Positions 27,001 through 38,647 of a DNA stretch of 64,000 bases are shown piece by piece. The translations under genes and the position numbers were made by a program. Below the pieces are notes generated by a model that had not been told where the DNA came from, ran no database searches, and worked only from the letters and a program-made list of their open reading frames with translations. The DNA is from Lamellibrachia satsuma. Taxonomy: Eukaryota; Annelida; Polychaeta; Sabellida; Siboglinidae. The number at the start of each line of letters is the position of its first letter. The first letter of the stretch is position 1. The stretch lies in contig BSQZ01000035.1 of the NCBI GenBank assembly GCA_033239005.1, positions 6,502,501-6,566,500 on the forward strand, written 5' to 3'.

Positions 27001-28660
27001 GTCTACTCCTCCCGCCAATTTTCACCATCTCTGCAGGCCTGAAACTGTGACTCAGTGTATGACTCTACAGACATGTCCATGTAGTGGGACTGGTATGTAG
27101 TGGGACTTAGTGGTTACAATAATGTAATACTGTATATTAAACAAATTAATAATGTGTTTGTATACATTACGTTGTTTTTTTTTCAAATAAAACAAACACT
27201 TAATATAAAGCCAAAACATTTTAAATTAATTCAAATACATTTGTAAATGTGTAGCCAAAACATTTGTATTTGCATTTGTTGGCGACCCCAAAACATATGC
27301 ATTTGTATTTGAATCCGTTCCTGAAAAATGGCATTTGTATTTGAGTCAAGTGAAATATTTGCATTTGCATTCAAATGCGTTGACATGCATTTGTTAGCAA
27401 GCCTGCTTCACACCATTGTGAACTTGATGGAAAGGTGGGTGTATGGTGGGTGAACAGCCATACGTAAAACACGTCCAAACAGGCGGACATATTCTAGTCA
27501 GGTATATATCTAATAAGGATATAAGTAATTCTGTCTGAACCAAACAACCAGAACAGTGTCGAAGGCAAGTGCATGAAGAGCCAGCTAGCCAGCTTTTGTA
27601 TGGAAGCATCCTTTTTTGTTTTCCCAAACACCGGGACACTGGTGAGATAGCTATTGAAGACATTGTCTCACTGCAATGACTTCTACCTCAGACGGACATG
27701 GCGTTTCCAGTGCTAGACCTACTTCAAAAGTCCACTATACGGATCATACCTTTACTTAATGCATTGTTATATACGGACCAATGAGTTTTAAAAGAGGCAT
27801 TTCGATGTTTCTATTGTGAAATCTACTATATATTTGACTTTTTCAACGTGTCTGTATAGCTCAAGTGTTGGTTGTAGGCTTTTTCGTGTGTAAAATATAT
27901 ATAACTAAAATGGCAAAATATACTTTTCTTCTCATTATATGCCTACATGATTTAACACGTTTCAAGTCAAGACTAGCTAGAGGACTTCGAATGTTGAATT
28001 ACTGCTCGAGCCCCAAAACGTATTGTATTCTCTATATACAGGGTATATGTCGTAATAGTACTAGTAGTTATAATAACAATGCACCCACGCCTAGATGAGA
28101 GTCCATGTAATAAACATATGCATTATGTTAAGAGAGGTGTTGTTTGTCTTGCACAGCCACTTAGAACCTATATCTATATTAGTGCATTTTGAATGGTGAA
28201 GAAAGTGAAAAGTGTCCCACTTACCTCGGTCTCCCCTACACATTTGTTTTAATTAAAATGTTTTTTATGTTCTCGTGAGCTGTTTTTGCCAGAATAATTC
28301 GTGTCTTGATGTGAACATTGCGTCGGCCATCCGAATTTATTAACGATCCTAGATAGCTAAGCGTATTAACTTGAGTCAATTTACCAAAATGTTGCTTGTT
28401 GGTGCATAATTGATATTGTCAGCAACTGTGTCAGTGTTATTGTCAGCAACTGTTATTGTCAGTGTTATTGTTCTAAGTAAAAACACAAGTTTTACAAGTA
28501 TGCTTACTTTTCAGAAATGACGGCGACGCACACACGAACTTGGTAACTATATTATGATTTTGTACCACTTAATATATTATCAGTATACCTAGTGTTGTCA
28601 ACGCGTTGAGTACTCTTATGCTTCTGGATATCTTAGTAGTCTGACACCCTAGATAATAGT
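27001..28660. other. No gene seen
   Basis: Unassigned intron sequence after the L2-like element, including a stretch of CATTTG/ATTTGTATTTG words (27180-27390). No exon with TRPM or other similarity. Confidence 0.35.
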
Positions 28661-28673
28661 CAAAATGGATCCC

Positions 28674-29225
28674 AGTGTGCGTGCGTGCGTGCGTGTGGGC
28701 GTGCGTGCGCATCCGTATCGTAAGAAGGATATAGATACGCTTGAACGCATACAGAGAAGAGCAGCTAAAATTATTCCAGAACTGAGAGAACTTAGTTATG
28801 AAGAACGGCAAAAAGAATGTGGTTCAACAAGCCTAGACACAAGGACGTCAAGAGTAGATCAAATTGAAGTTCTTAAGGTATTAAATGTGTATAAAAATAT
28901 TGATAGAACTATTTTTTTCTCACTCAAGAAAGATAATAGAACTAGATGACACGAAGCAACAGTAAGTAAGGGATCAGTGTAGATTGGATATCAGGAAGTA
29001 CTCGTTCTCACACAGGAAAATAAATTAATGGAACAAATTATCTACAGATTGTATAACTGCTAGCAGTGTGAATATGTTTAAAAACAAGGTTGACACATAT
29101 CTCAGGAGGGCGGGTTACGCATAGATGAACATTGTTGGACTTTCGATAAGCCAATAGCTTCCTTGTCCATTTGCCATCTGGGCCTTTGGCTTGGAGGGCA
29201 AATCTTGTTAAATCTTGTGTTTGTG
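28674..29225 (+). mobile_element. LINE 3' end, plus strand, decayed
   Basis: From 28716 the translation RKKDIDTLERIQRRAAKII, then PELRELSYE and TRTSRVDQIEVLKVLN, matches the C-terminal LINE domain also found at 37943-38380 on the minus strand. After 28948 it continues through stops, ending with the family 3' UTR (29150-29215). The 5' end is replaced by a (GCGT)n tract (28674-28712) exactly where the other copy encodes the AWRPY segment. A second (GTGC)n tract follows at 29230-29258. Confidence 0.85.
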
Positions 29226-29643
29226 TATGGTAACGTGCGTGCGTGCGTGCGTGCGTGCGTGCTGGTACGCATTATTACCTTCCACCCAATTCTGCACGTC
29301 TACTTATTTGAATACAAGCATATACATATAAAGCGTTACATGAGCGAACGGGATTGTTAATATTTCTTAGTTACGAGGACAAAAGACTGTTGAAACCTGA
29401 TTCTAACCACCAGTATAATGTGTTGTAGCAAGCCAGTTAGTTAAGATGAATTTGTTATTAAATCGTTTATTCGTTTATATTCATATGTTCAGCAAGATTG
29501 ATCATATGCCAAAATCTACAAAATAGTTTGTTATTAATGCACGTGTGCTAAATGTCAAACGTCATAAAAACCGCAAATCTTGCGTATTGTGCCATACTAA
29601 AATTAAAACGATATTTATCATGGCATATTAACATCTATTATTC

Positions 29644-29800
29644 ATGAATAGAGAACATTTTAACATAGGCTGCAAAGTTGTGTTAGATATCGAAAAGGAA
29701 CCGAGACCCGATTCAATTCCGGCTATGGTCTTGAAACACGCTGCTCCAGAAATGGTCAAACCTAATGGACAAACATACGGAAAACACAATCAATTGAATA
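29644..29800 (+). mobile_element. Short LINE reverse transcriptase fragment
   Basis: The translation contains RPDSIPAMVLKHAAPEMV, which resembles the SPGPDGIPA.(L/V)LK..AP.(L/I) motif preceding the RT palm in LINEs. Only this stretch is recognisable. A Gypsy fragment starts directly after it, near 29815. Confidence 0.6.
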
Positions 29801-29814
29801 TACTCTGGAGCCAA

Positions 29815-31050
29815 GTCCGTCAGAGTCAACTAGTGGGTGTTCGTACAAGTACAGAACCGATCAAGTTAACACCACTCCCCACAGGAACCTTGGGTCAAAA
29901 TCGCAATAGATCTCTGTGGGTCACTGCCAAATGGTGAAAGTCTGTTGGTGGTTACTGATTATTTCTCCAGGTAGCCAGAAGTGGTATGGATGCGCAACCC
30001 GAATGCTCAGAATGCGTGGACACAATGTTTTTCACACGTAGACTGCCATACGACGTAGAGTGACAACGGACCACAATTTGTAGCTGCAGAGTTCGAAGGA
30101 TTCCTCGAGTATCTAGGGATACAACACACGAAATGTTCCCCATACTGGCCGCAAAGCAATGTGGAAGCGGATCGTTTTAATGAGACAATGATGAAACCTA
30201 TTAAGATCGCTGAAATATAGAAGAAACACTGTAATTAAGAACTGCAGAACTTCCTGTTGCCGAAACTGCAGATGAGAGCAGCGCCCATGGATGAGTTGCA
30301 ATGGCAAATGCAAATTCGTGAGAGAGATGCGAGGAGAAGGAGGTATGGGAAAGAGTACACAGACAAGAAGAGATGTGCTAATTTCAGCGATACTAAGATT
30401 GGCGACAGAGTGATCCTCAGGCAAAGTAAGAGAAACAAGCTGACCATGCCATTTGAGACAGAACCACTTTAAATGGATGACCGTGAATGTAATGCTGTGT
30501 TATTCAGAATGGAGAGGAACCTCAAAACGTGAGGAACGTAGTACATATGAAGAAGCTGAATAGCAGCTCAGAGACATCTGGTTGACAGAAGGTGACACCA
30601 GTTCCTGCCAACGTGGGTGGCAGCGATGCGGGAAGCGAACCAGTTATCATGGTAGAACGTGAAAAGCCAGACATGGAACCCCCACCGATGGTAGCTGCCA
30701 CACCCGTACATCCACGAACCTTACTCATTAGTACTGGGGTATCAACATGTCACCACACAGTGGCATGGCAACATCAAATTCAAACATACTTGAGCGTAAC
30801 ATGACATTGTTACGAACTGCATCCCGTCTCTGCAACAAACTTTCCGAGGAAATAGCTACTGCCAGGAGAAGGAGAATTTCCAGAATAAGAACGTTTTCTT
30901 TCTTTCTCAAACCATAATCGCCATTAATGCCTTTTTGTACATAAGCACATACGTCGTTTATATTTATAAAGATAACACAATTTAACAATTATAACTTCGA
31001 GAAGAGAGGCATGAATGGATGATATAGTGCTATTTTGTAATTATGCTAAA
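29815..31050 (+). mobile_element. Ty3/Gypsy retrotransposon fragment (integrase to 3' end)
   Basis: The plus-strand copy of the element at 32045-34954. In broken frames it carries the integrase core (LLVVTDYFSR near 29945, DNGPQFVAAEFEGFL near 30065, CSPYWPQSN near 30135) and a basic C-terminal domain (30257-30472: KLQMRAAPMDELQW, then KIGDRVILRQSKRNK). Downstream there is a purine-rich run (about 30995-31005) and a stretch near 31015 resembling the start of the LTR. Gag, protease and RT are absent. Non-functional. Confidence 0.85.
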
Positions 31051-31201
31051 GGTTATATGAAGTTTTTTTAATATGTGCTTTATGAATGCACCCATAACAT
31101 AACGCTTTATCGCTAACAGCAATGCACCTCATTGGTGCAAAAACTAGTCTATGTAGCTGAGAAAGACAGGTTAAAGAATTCAGAGAAGATGGGATATCAA
31201 C

Positions 31202-31412
31202 ACCTACCCACGTCTGGCTTTCATTTTCTCCATAAACGCCTTCCTCGTCTTGGCGTTTTCAGCCATCACTAATACCGGAGTTCCATTCCGGGCGGCATCA
31301 TAGGTTTTAGCAAAGACCTCATTGCCACTGCCCAGCTGCAGTTGCACCACGGGAATGGACTCGTCTGGCGACAAAGTATATTAAGTAAACGAAAAGTTAT
31401 GTACATTATATG
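31202..31412 (-). repeat. Arm of the inverted duplication of TRPM exon 3
   Basis: Reverse-complement counterpart of 21271-21482, placed between the two opposed Gypsy copies. It carries upstream intron sequence, the acceptor, the exon and a usable-looking donor (GG|GTAGGT). Confidence 0.93.
31208..31364 (-). pseudogene. Inverted duplicate of TRPM exon 3
   Basis: 157 bp, exactly the length of exon 3 at 21320-21476, on the opposite strand. There are seven base differences (about 95.5% identical), no indel and no stop. They fall in six codons, each changing the residue (Ala to Val, His to Tyr, Met to Thr, Leu to Met, Lys to Arg, His to Arg). The CAG acceptor and a GTAGGT donor are retained. Because it faces away from the rest of the gene, it cannot be spliced into the plus-strand transcript. 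It could only be expressed from a minus-strand transcript or after an inversion. Most likely a duplicated exon without a role; an assembly artefact is possible. Confidence 0.85.
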
Positions 31413-32044
31413 GCAACGCTAACCGACTTACGACTTAACACAATTAAACTAATATTAAAATTTGTTTGTAAGTTTATCGAATGAACCGGTGGAAAATTGT
31501 GTTGGGTTTTTATTTTGTGCATATAACATATTCTTACAACTTGCTACACAATGGACACTAAGTCTTTTTCATTCATTTCCTAGAAATATTGGTGATGACA
31601 ATGATGTTGAACAATTATCTTTGGTCAGATCACAGTGGTCAACATGACAACAATGAAGAGCCTGGACGTATCGGAATCACTGTTCAAAGGTAATAGTTGC
31701 TGCTTTATATGAACTATGTCTTTGTTTCACAAAGTATTCGAACACATAATTATAATATGTACGCACGCACGCATGCACGCACGCACACACGCATGCATGG
31801 TGGGGAAACTTGGAAATAAACATATCTTGGTAAGAATTTGGCATAACTGGTGTTACGGAAGTGACTGGTGCTGTCGTCCCAAGTAAAGCCAGTGATTGTA
31901 ACACATGTGACATGTGCAACGACGTACAATGCATGCTTTGTGATGTGACTGCCATATTTGGATTTAACAATTCACGAACGTTCATCCGATGACAACTTTC
32001 CCTTCAGTGGTGATCCCGTCATTTGTAAATTTGCTAACAACAGT
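31413..32044. other. No gene seen
   Basis: Unassigned sequence between the exon copy and the Gypsy element. A 103-codon minus-strand frame (31677-31985) partly overlaps an (ACGC)n tract (31758-31796) and has no recognised motif. Confidence 0.35.
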
Positions 32045-32616
32045 TGCAGTGTTTTGTGGGATAAAGACAATAGACAAACATTTTGATCAAGCACATGTAA
32101 TATCGCTCATCTAAATCACACGCCCGGCTCCGAGTACACAGAACCCACAAGCACATAAAATAGTAATTACCATTACATCACTATACCATATCTCTTCGTT
32201 TTTCAGAGAGTAACTTTCCACACCTTTAAACTAGGTTCAACAATTACGTTAAGACAGTCGTTGTCCATTAGTTCGGCATATGCTAATTAAAACAAGAACA
32301 GTATATTTCTTCACGTAGTCTCTCATCGATATTGGTTCGGATCGAACACGCACTGGTCGCATAGATGGGACAGCGGGCATGACGGGTGTGGCAGCTACCA
32401 TCGGTGGGGGTTCCATGTCTGGCTTTTAACGTTCTACCATGATAACTGGTTCGCTTCCCGCATCGCTGCCACCCACGTTGTCAGGAACTGGTGTCACCTT
32501 CTGTCAACCAGATGTCTCTGAGCTGCTATTCAGCTTCTTCATATGTACTACGTTCCTCACGTTTTGAGGTTCCTCTCCATTCTGAATAACACAGCATTAC
32601 ATTCACGGTCAACCAC

Positions 32617-32832
32617 TTAAAGTGGTTCTGTCTCAAATGGCATGGTCAGCTTGTTTCTCTTACTTTGCCTGAGGATCACTCTGTCGCCAATCTTAATATC
32701 GCTGAAATTAGCACCTCTCTTCTTGTCTGCGTACTCTTTCCCATACCTCCTTCTCCTCGCATCTCTCTCACGAATTTGCATTTGCCATTGCAACTCATCC
32801 ATGGGCGCTGCTCTCATCTGCAGTTTCGGCAA
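32617..32832 (-). pseudogene. Gypsy integrase C-terminal domain remnant
   Basis: 71 residues: KLQMRAAPMDELQWQMQIRE, then a basic run and KIGDRVILRQSKRNKL. Almost identical to the plus-strand copy at 30257-30472. It follows the decayed integrase core on the same strand (about 33180-32860) after a stop codon. Confidence 0.8.
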
Positions 32833-33831
32833 CAGGAAGTTCTGCAGTTCTTAATTACAGTGTTTCTTCTCTATTTCAGCGATCTTAATAGGTTTCATCA
32901 TTGTCTCATTAAAACGATCCGCTTCCACATTGCTTTGCGGCCAGTATGGGGAACATTTCGTGTGTTGTATCCCTAGATACTCGAGGAATCCTTCGAACTC
33001 TGCAGCTACAAATTGTGGTCCGTTGTCACTCTACGTCGTATGGCAGTCCACGTGTGAAAAACATGGTGTCCACGCATTTTATGATGTTCTGAGCATTCGG
33101 GTTGCGCATCCATACCACTTCTGGCCACCTGGAGAAATAATCAGTAACCACCAACAGACTTTCACCATTTGGCAGTGACCCACAGAGATCTATTGCGATT
33201 TTGACCCAAGGTTCCTGTGGGGAGTGGTGTTAACTTGATCGGTTCTGGACTTATACGAATACCCACTAGTTGACTCTGACGGAACCGTCAAAGTCTTTGT
33301 CCATTCTCAGCCACCACACTTTCTCTCTCACTCGGGCTTTCGTGTGTACGTGTTTCCTTCATGATCAAGGACCAATGCTTGTTTCTGTATCTTCTGCGCG
33401 AGAACGATGCGGTTTCAATTCATTACGATATGACCAATCACCCACAACTCGTCACATACAGCCTTGAACACTGTGTGCTCTAGGTCTGCCCACTTTTCTT
33501 CTCGGATTGCATGTCACACCTAAATCAGTAACGGGTCTTCGGCTGACTCTCGCTCAGTCTGTGTGGCTATGGGTAGTCTACTCAACCCATCTGCCAAGTT
33601 CTTCCATCCTGGAGTGTACTTGATCTTGAAACTGTACAGGTGTAGGCTTAGCAGCTATCGTTCCAACTAACCTCGCGCTTGGTGGCTTAGCTTCTCCGCC
33701 ATACTCTTATATCAGGGGCTTGTGAACCTTGTGTATTTCAAACTTTCTGCCGAACAAGTATGATGAGATGAAATGTGTCGCATGCCCTGTTTCTGCGTGT
33801 CACACTTCCTGCTGGCGTAGTACACTGGCTT

Positions 33832-34416
33832 TCATTTGACCTCATCAAACGCTCTTTGCTCTTCTTTGGTCCACTTCCACTTGGCTTGTGTCAACTCCCA
33901 CAACAGATGTGTGATCGTAGCAAAATCGGGGATGAACTTGGAACTGAACAATACTGAACCCAGAAAAATGTTTACTTCAGCCACATTTTTCGGTTGTGAC
34001 GATGCCACTATGGCCTCAACTTTGTCCTCGATTACCTGCAGACCTTTGTCTGACATTGTATGTCCCATAAAAATTATATTCCTTACTCGGAACTTCAATT
34101 TCTCGAAGTTGAATGTAAGTCCGCTTTCTGCAAACTTCCTCACGACCATTAACACTCGCTCGTCATGTTGGTCGTCATCCACACCTCCAACGTTGATATC
34201 ATCGTGGATGTTGAACGGTCCGTCACAGTCCTGCACCACCTGTCTGATGATGTGATTGAACTTCTCCGAGGCCATGTTCAGCCCGAATGCAAGGTTGTAC
34301 CTGTAAAGAGCATGTGGTGCTGCGAACGTGGTGACATCTAGGGAGTCTGGATGTAGTTCCACCTGGTGGAATGCCATGTTCAGATGGAGCTTGGTAAATA
34401 TCTTCATTCCCCCCAT
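33832..34416 (-). pseudogene. Gypsy reverse transcriptase fragment
   Basis: 194 residues beginning inside the RT palm: FTKLHLNMAFHQVELHPDS, VTTFAAPHALYRYNLAFG, a catalytic box written NIHDDINV, the SGLTFNFEKLKF turn, and FLGSVLFSSKFIPDFATI leading to the RNase H connection. HDD in place of Y(V/I)DD is, to my knowledge, usual in the animal Gypsy lineage with this gag type. The N-terminal third of the RT is absent, so the copy is inactive. Confidence 0.88.
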
Positions 34417-34455
34417 TTACTGCCTCTTCGACTGTGGGGATGTGTTGAGGTTCCC

Positions 34456-34923
34456 TTACTGTGGCTTTGCTTGCTTCTCGTGACACACCCGGACATTTCC
34501 AGTCAGCTTCTTCATCGTCACTAGGGGGCTTCCCCTCTGCATAGGACCATCCATAGACTTGTCTAGTGCCTGGGCACACTTATCATAGTCATTATCCTCC
34601 CCAGTATCTGGCAAAGTCTTGAATAATTTATTTAACGGGTAACCGGTTGTGTGAAGGAGTATTGCACGCTTCTGCTTGTTGTCGGTTACCCTCGAAGCAA
34701 TGGCATGCATTACGAATGAAGATTTCCAGTTTTTCCATTTGTTAGCCAATCCCGAAATGTAAGTCGTATTGAACTCGAAGGTAGGAATTCCCGTTAAGCC
34801 ACTTATCCCCATCGTCATAATGTAGTGTTTTGTGGGATAAAGACAACAGACCAAGCACATGTAATGTCGCTTATCTAAATCACACACCCGGCTCCGAGTA
34901 CACGGAACCCACAAGCACATCAA
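34456..34923 (-). pseudogene. Gypsy gag-like fragment
   Basis: The part from about 34815 leftward reads GLTGIPTFEFN, ANKWKNWKSSFVMHAIAS, KQKRAILLHTTGYPLNKLF and TLPDTGEDNDYDKCAQALD. This is the capsid-like core of gag in animal Gypsy elements (W-K-W...F, KRA-LLH-G, TLP-TG-DYD). The frame is out of step with the RT frame and lacks the zinc-knuckle end. The part right of 34820 is LTR sequence read through. Confidence 0.8.
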
Positions 34924-35313
34924 ATAGTGATTACTATTGCAGCACTATACCACACCAGTAACGCCTAATAAACATACGCGCTGATTCAACACATTTTGTG
35001 ATTGAAGAAGACAATATTAAGACAATTGTTTCGACGGGGTTCCTGCCGACACAACTCGATCATGACATGAATCAGACATGCTCCCGATTTTACTGAAATA
35101 AATATTAACTCTAGTGTAAAAAAGTCGAAGGCACTGATTCCCGACAAAGTACCTGCTCAGTAATTCAAAATAACTTGACATGTCACGGAAAGTAATGGAT
35201 AATCAAAGAATTTACTATGTTACTTGCTTTTTGTGAGTGCATGGTAACAAGTCGACCCATAAACAAGTAACACCAGTAACATTGTGATGGTTTCGGCATT
35301 AGGCATCGTGCCG

Positions 35314-35525
<212 letters not shown>

Positions 35526-35529
35526 AAAA

Positions 35530-35900
35530 TAATTAACTTCTATTGCGCCTATATCCTCAGGAACCTGAGCTCAGAGGCGCAACAAAACAGAATCATTAAG
35601 CATAATCGTGAACAGGGGCGCGCAAAAGTCAGTATCAGAACGAGGGACAACCGAACATTTATGGTGGAAATGCAATTTGGAATAGATATATCTTGAGTTT
35701 TTTTTCGGAAAATTACTATAGTTTCAGATGTTTTCAAAGTGATAAGGAGTTCATTCCAGACCCTAGGCACAGCGACCGTGAAAGCACATTTACCCAAGTT
35801 AAGTTTTGTTTTAGGTACAATAAGTTGTTGCAAAACTGATGATCTTAGATGCCTAGGGATATTTTAAAGATGCACGATATGTAAGTGTGGACAGCTTAAA
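35530..35900 (-). mobile_element. LINE 3' end, minus strand
   Basis: The minus strand encodes QQLIVPKTKLNLGKCAFTVA, then VPRVWNELLITLKTSETIVI and FRKK..D, the C-terminal end of a CR1/RTE-like LINE protein (KCAF.VA.P..WN.LP). A 3' UTR ending GGATATAGGCGCAATAGAAG follows. 5'-truncated. Confidence 0.75.
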
Positions 35901-35909
35901 ATTAATTCG

Positions 35910-36003
35910 ATAAGATAACTGCGTATTTTGAAATTTGTAGACTTAGTTAAATTTAAGACAGCGATTATTATGTATAAGGCATATCACAATGTACTACTGA
36001 ATA

Positions 36004-36051
<48 letters not shown>

Positions 36052-36092
36052 CGTGTGTGCGTGTGTGCATGTGTGCGTGTGTGTATATATAT
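35910..36092 (+). mobile_element. LINE 3' end plus (GT)n, second copy
   Basis: The block from ACTGCGTATTTTGAAATTTG at 35917 to the start of a (GT)n/(GTGC)n array at 36007 is nearly base-for-base the same as 1664-1750. The GT array here is only about 85 bp long. Confidence 0.92.
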
Positions 36093-36510
36093 AATAACTG
36101 TTTTGTTGCAGACAACGCAAATGAGGGAATGAAAAACCAGGTACGATTGATAACCATTATAAGGGCCATACAAGGATTACTCAGAAATAGAAACATGTTC
36201 TTCAATTCCATTTACGTTATTACTATGCATGCATAGCATGATCTTTCATTTCAGCCTATACAACTATGTTGTTGACTACGTCTGAGTAAGTGTAACCGCA
36301 CAATAGCAACACGAAATGTTCCACTTTTCGACATGGAATCGTAGTTAACGTTGATGCAGTCTGGTGGTTTCTCAATGTTTTCATAAAACAAGCTTCAACT
36401 CGATATAGTGTCATAAAATAGGAATCGAATCATAAGTAATGGCATAGCGATTGCGTTTTACATTCAGCTTTTCTATGTTTACATAGTATTCGTTTTGGAA
36501 ATTATATTAG

Positions 36511-36703
36511 GCATTTCAAAACCAAGCAAATCCTTAATACTGGTGGCTGTGATCATGTTAATGTGTGGCGTAATCGACAGTTTCTCCAGCTCCTGGCATC
36601 AAACATTCACGACGTTGTGAAAACAAAATTTACGAATGACGAGGTTGACATTGGCAAGTTTGTCACAAAAGAACTACTTGACGATCTTTTCAAAGACCCA
36701 AAG
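36511..36703 (+). CDS. TRPM-like: TRPM-like channel, exon 4 (start of helical-repeat region)
   Basis: The frame opens after ATATTAG with one base that completes the Gly codon from exon 3. It encodes HFKTKQILNTGGCDHV, WRNRQFLQLLASNIHDVVKT, and DEVDIGKFVTKELLDDLFKD, ending AAG|GTAATT in phase 0. The (V/D)-D-(V/I)-x-KF(V/L)T..xL..L(F/Y) pattern matches the TRPM helical repeat stretch (usually ENG-(V/L)-(N/S/D)-(I/L)-..FLT...L..LY). The 3' half is convincing; the acceptor choice is less certain, because other AGs exist nearby and families often have a longer linker from exon 3. One more exon (2 in, 2 out) could be hidden in the preceding intron. Confidence 0.72.
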
Positions 36704-37380
36704 GTAATTAACAATTTGTAATGTGATATATTTTGGTATGATGCAATTTTAATCAAGTTTCCTTTGAAAGTTGTGCCCAGTCATTATATACTGCATTTAT
36801 CATAACTGTTTTGACACAGTTACGCCATACCCCTGCGGATATATGCAAATACTGAGACATAGTCATTATGCAGACGCAATTATGATATATACAGTTTCAT
36901 AACAATGAACTAAAGCATTCGCCATTGATGTTCTAATATAATATTATGTTGGTACCTTTTATGAAATCAATGTAGTGTAGACAACTGCTTTCAAGTATTG
37001 TAGACACGGTTGTATCATGACATGATAAGTAGTTTTAGTTCAGTGTTACTCCTTTCGAATTGTTATCTTATAAACTGTGTATATTTAATTTTGTATTTGT
37101 TTGATTTTTTTCGAATAAACCCTTTTCATTTGTGAACATCGTGTAGTGTTCTAACAACACCGCAACTTTCTTAAAGTACATGGTGGAGGGCAGGTCCCAT
37201 TGTCCCTGTCAGACAATGTGCGTGTTTCTGAAAAATATTTTGTTTTGCGCAATATCCGGAAATAACTTGTAAGTAATAAGTAAATAATAGGTATATCGAA
37301 TGGCATAGGTTAAATATATTTTGCTACAGAGTGTTACAGTTGCCTTATATATATGACATATAATTGTTCTATCCCATTAG

Positions 37381-37446
37381 GTGAAAGAAAACTCTGACAA
37401 ATCTGGTGCCAATTCTCACCTACTATACACGCTTCTTGAGAAGGAG
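37381..37446 (+). CDS. TRPM-like: TRPM-like channel, exon 5 (short linker exon)
   Basis: 22 codons between ATCCCATTAG and GAG|GTAATG, phase 0 on both sides, encoding VKENSDKSGANSHLLYTLLE. This falls in the variable linker of TRPM proteins between the FLT repeat and the inner helices. It has no diagnostic motif; support is from splice sites, frame continuity and position. Confidence 0.68.
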
Positions 37447-37754
37447 GTAATGTGTATTTTACTGTATATTCTAAAATACAGCGTGGTTGCAGTGTTTCGT
37501 AATGCCACGAATTGGTAGTGTCTGGTAGCATTCGAGATGCAGCGCAGCAGATGCTGCTAACAACATCGTGTCTCAAATTAGTGCGATCTCCTCTGATTTG
37601 CATAACCAATGTTCACAAAAAGTACCAATTGTATCAACAAAGAACTAACTACGTATACTTAGCATTGTGTTGTGAGATTCACATGCACATATAAATCTGT
37701 GAGGTGGAATATATAATGATTTAGTAAGATTAAATAACATTTCAATCCAAGTCA

Positions 37755-38445
37755 GCTTACTCCAGATGGCAAGTGGACAAGGAGAAGCCATCATTGAGAA
37801 ATACAATTATGTCAAATATATATAACATATTCAGTGATGATTTAACAAGATTTTAACAAGATTGCCATCTCGAACAACAAGTTCCAGATGGCAAGTGGAC
37901 AAGGAAGCCATTGGCTTATCGAGAGTCCAACAATTTTCTCATTTATGTGTAGCTCGCCCTTATCAGATATCTGTCAATTCTATTTTTAAACATATTCACA
38001 CTACTAGCATTAACACAATCATTTGGCAGTTTGTTCCATTTTTTTATCACCCTCTGTGTGAATGAGTACTTTCTCATGTCCAACCTACACTGCTCCTTAA
38101 CTAATGCTGCTTTGTGTCCTCTGGTTCTACTGCCTTCTTTAAGTTTGAAGAATATATTCCTATCAACATCCTCATAACCGTTCACTATTTTAAACACTTC
38201 TATTTGGTCTCCTCTTAGTCTCCTGGTCTCTAGTGTTGTCAAACCACATTGTAATAAGCGACTTTCGTAACTAAGGTCTCTTAATTCTGGAATCATCTTA
38301 GTTGCTCTTCGTTGTATTCTTTCTAGCTTATCTATGTCTTTTTTACGATATGGCCTCCATGCTTGAATACAATATTCCAAATGTGGTCTAACTATTGCTT
38401 TGATGATGCGTTGTTTTGTTTCAGTAATACAAAATGGATTAACTA
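37755..38445 (-). mobile_element. LINE 3' end, minus strand, C-terminal frame intact
   Basis: 5'-truncated copy. The frame 37943-38380 (extended to about 38440 as an IIKAIVRPHLEYCIQAWRPY stretch) gives DKLERIQRRATKMIPELRDL, TRRLRGDQIEVFKIVNGY, a RKYSFTQRVIKKWNKLP block and MFKNRIDRYL. This is the C-terminal region of a CR1/RTE-like LINE. The family 3' UTR follows at 37925-37760. Related fragments are at 7250, 11300, 20985, 28674, 40415, 50885 and 52860. It lies between exons 5 and 6, opposite to the gene. Confidence 0.9.
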
Positions 38446-38647
38446 TTATTTACACAATTTGTTCAATGTTACCCCTTCTAGTGGGCAGTGTTCCCCATAC
38501 ACCATTACAGTACGACGAAGTGAACACGTGTACGTTTGTATGTGTAGGCATGTGAGGTTGTATTAACGTGCATGCATGAATGTATACAAGAAGAAGCTTC
38601 TTGGATACATCAAGTGTAGATGTCGTACACAAATGGCTTCCTTTCAG

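Larger units (their letters stand above)
32045..34954 (-). mobile_element. Ty3/Gypsy LTR retrotransposon, minus strand, decayed
   Basis: Bounded by direct repeats at 32045-32190 and 34821-34954 that read TGTGGTATAG...CTACA on the minus strand, i.e. LTRs of about 134-146 bp. They differ by scattered substitutions and one indel of about 12 bp, so the copy is not recent. Reading leftward from 34820 come gag, a gap where protease should be, RT, the end of RNase H (NLADGLSRLP near 33580), integrase and its C-terminal domain. Several frames are broken. A CAGT word stands next to each outer end with a one-base offset, a possible target-site duplication. The 5' half of the RT is missing. Confidence 0.88.
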
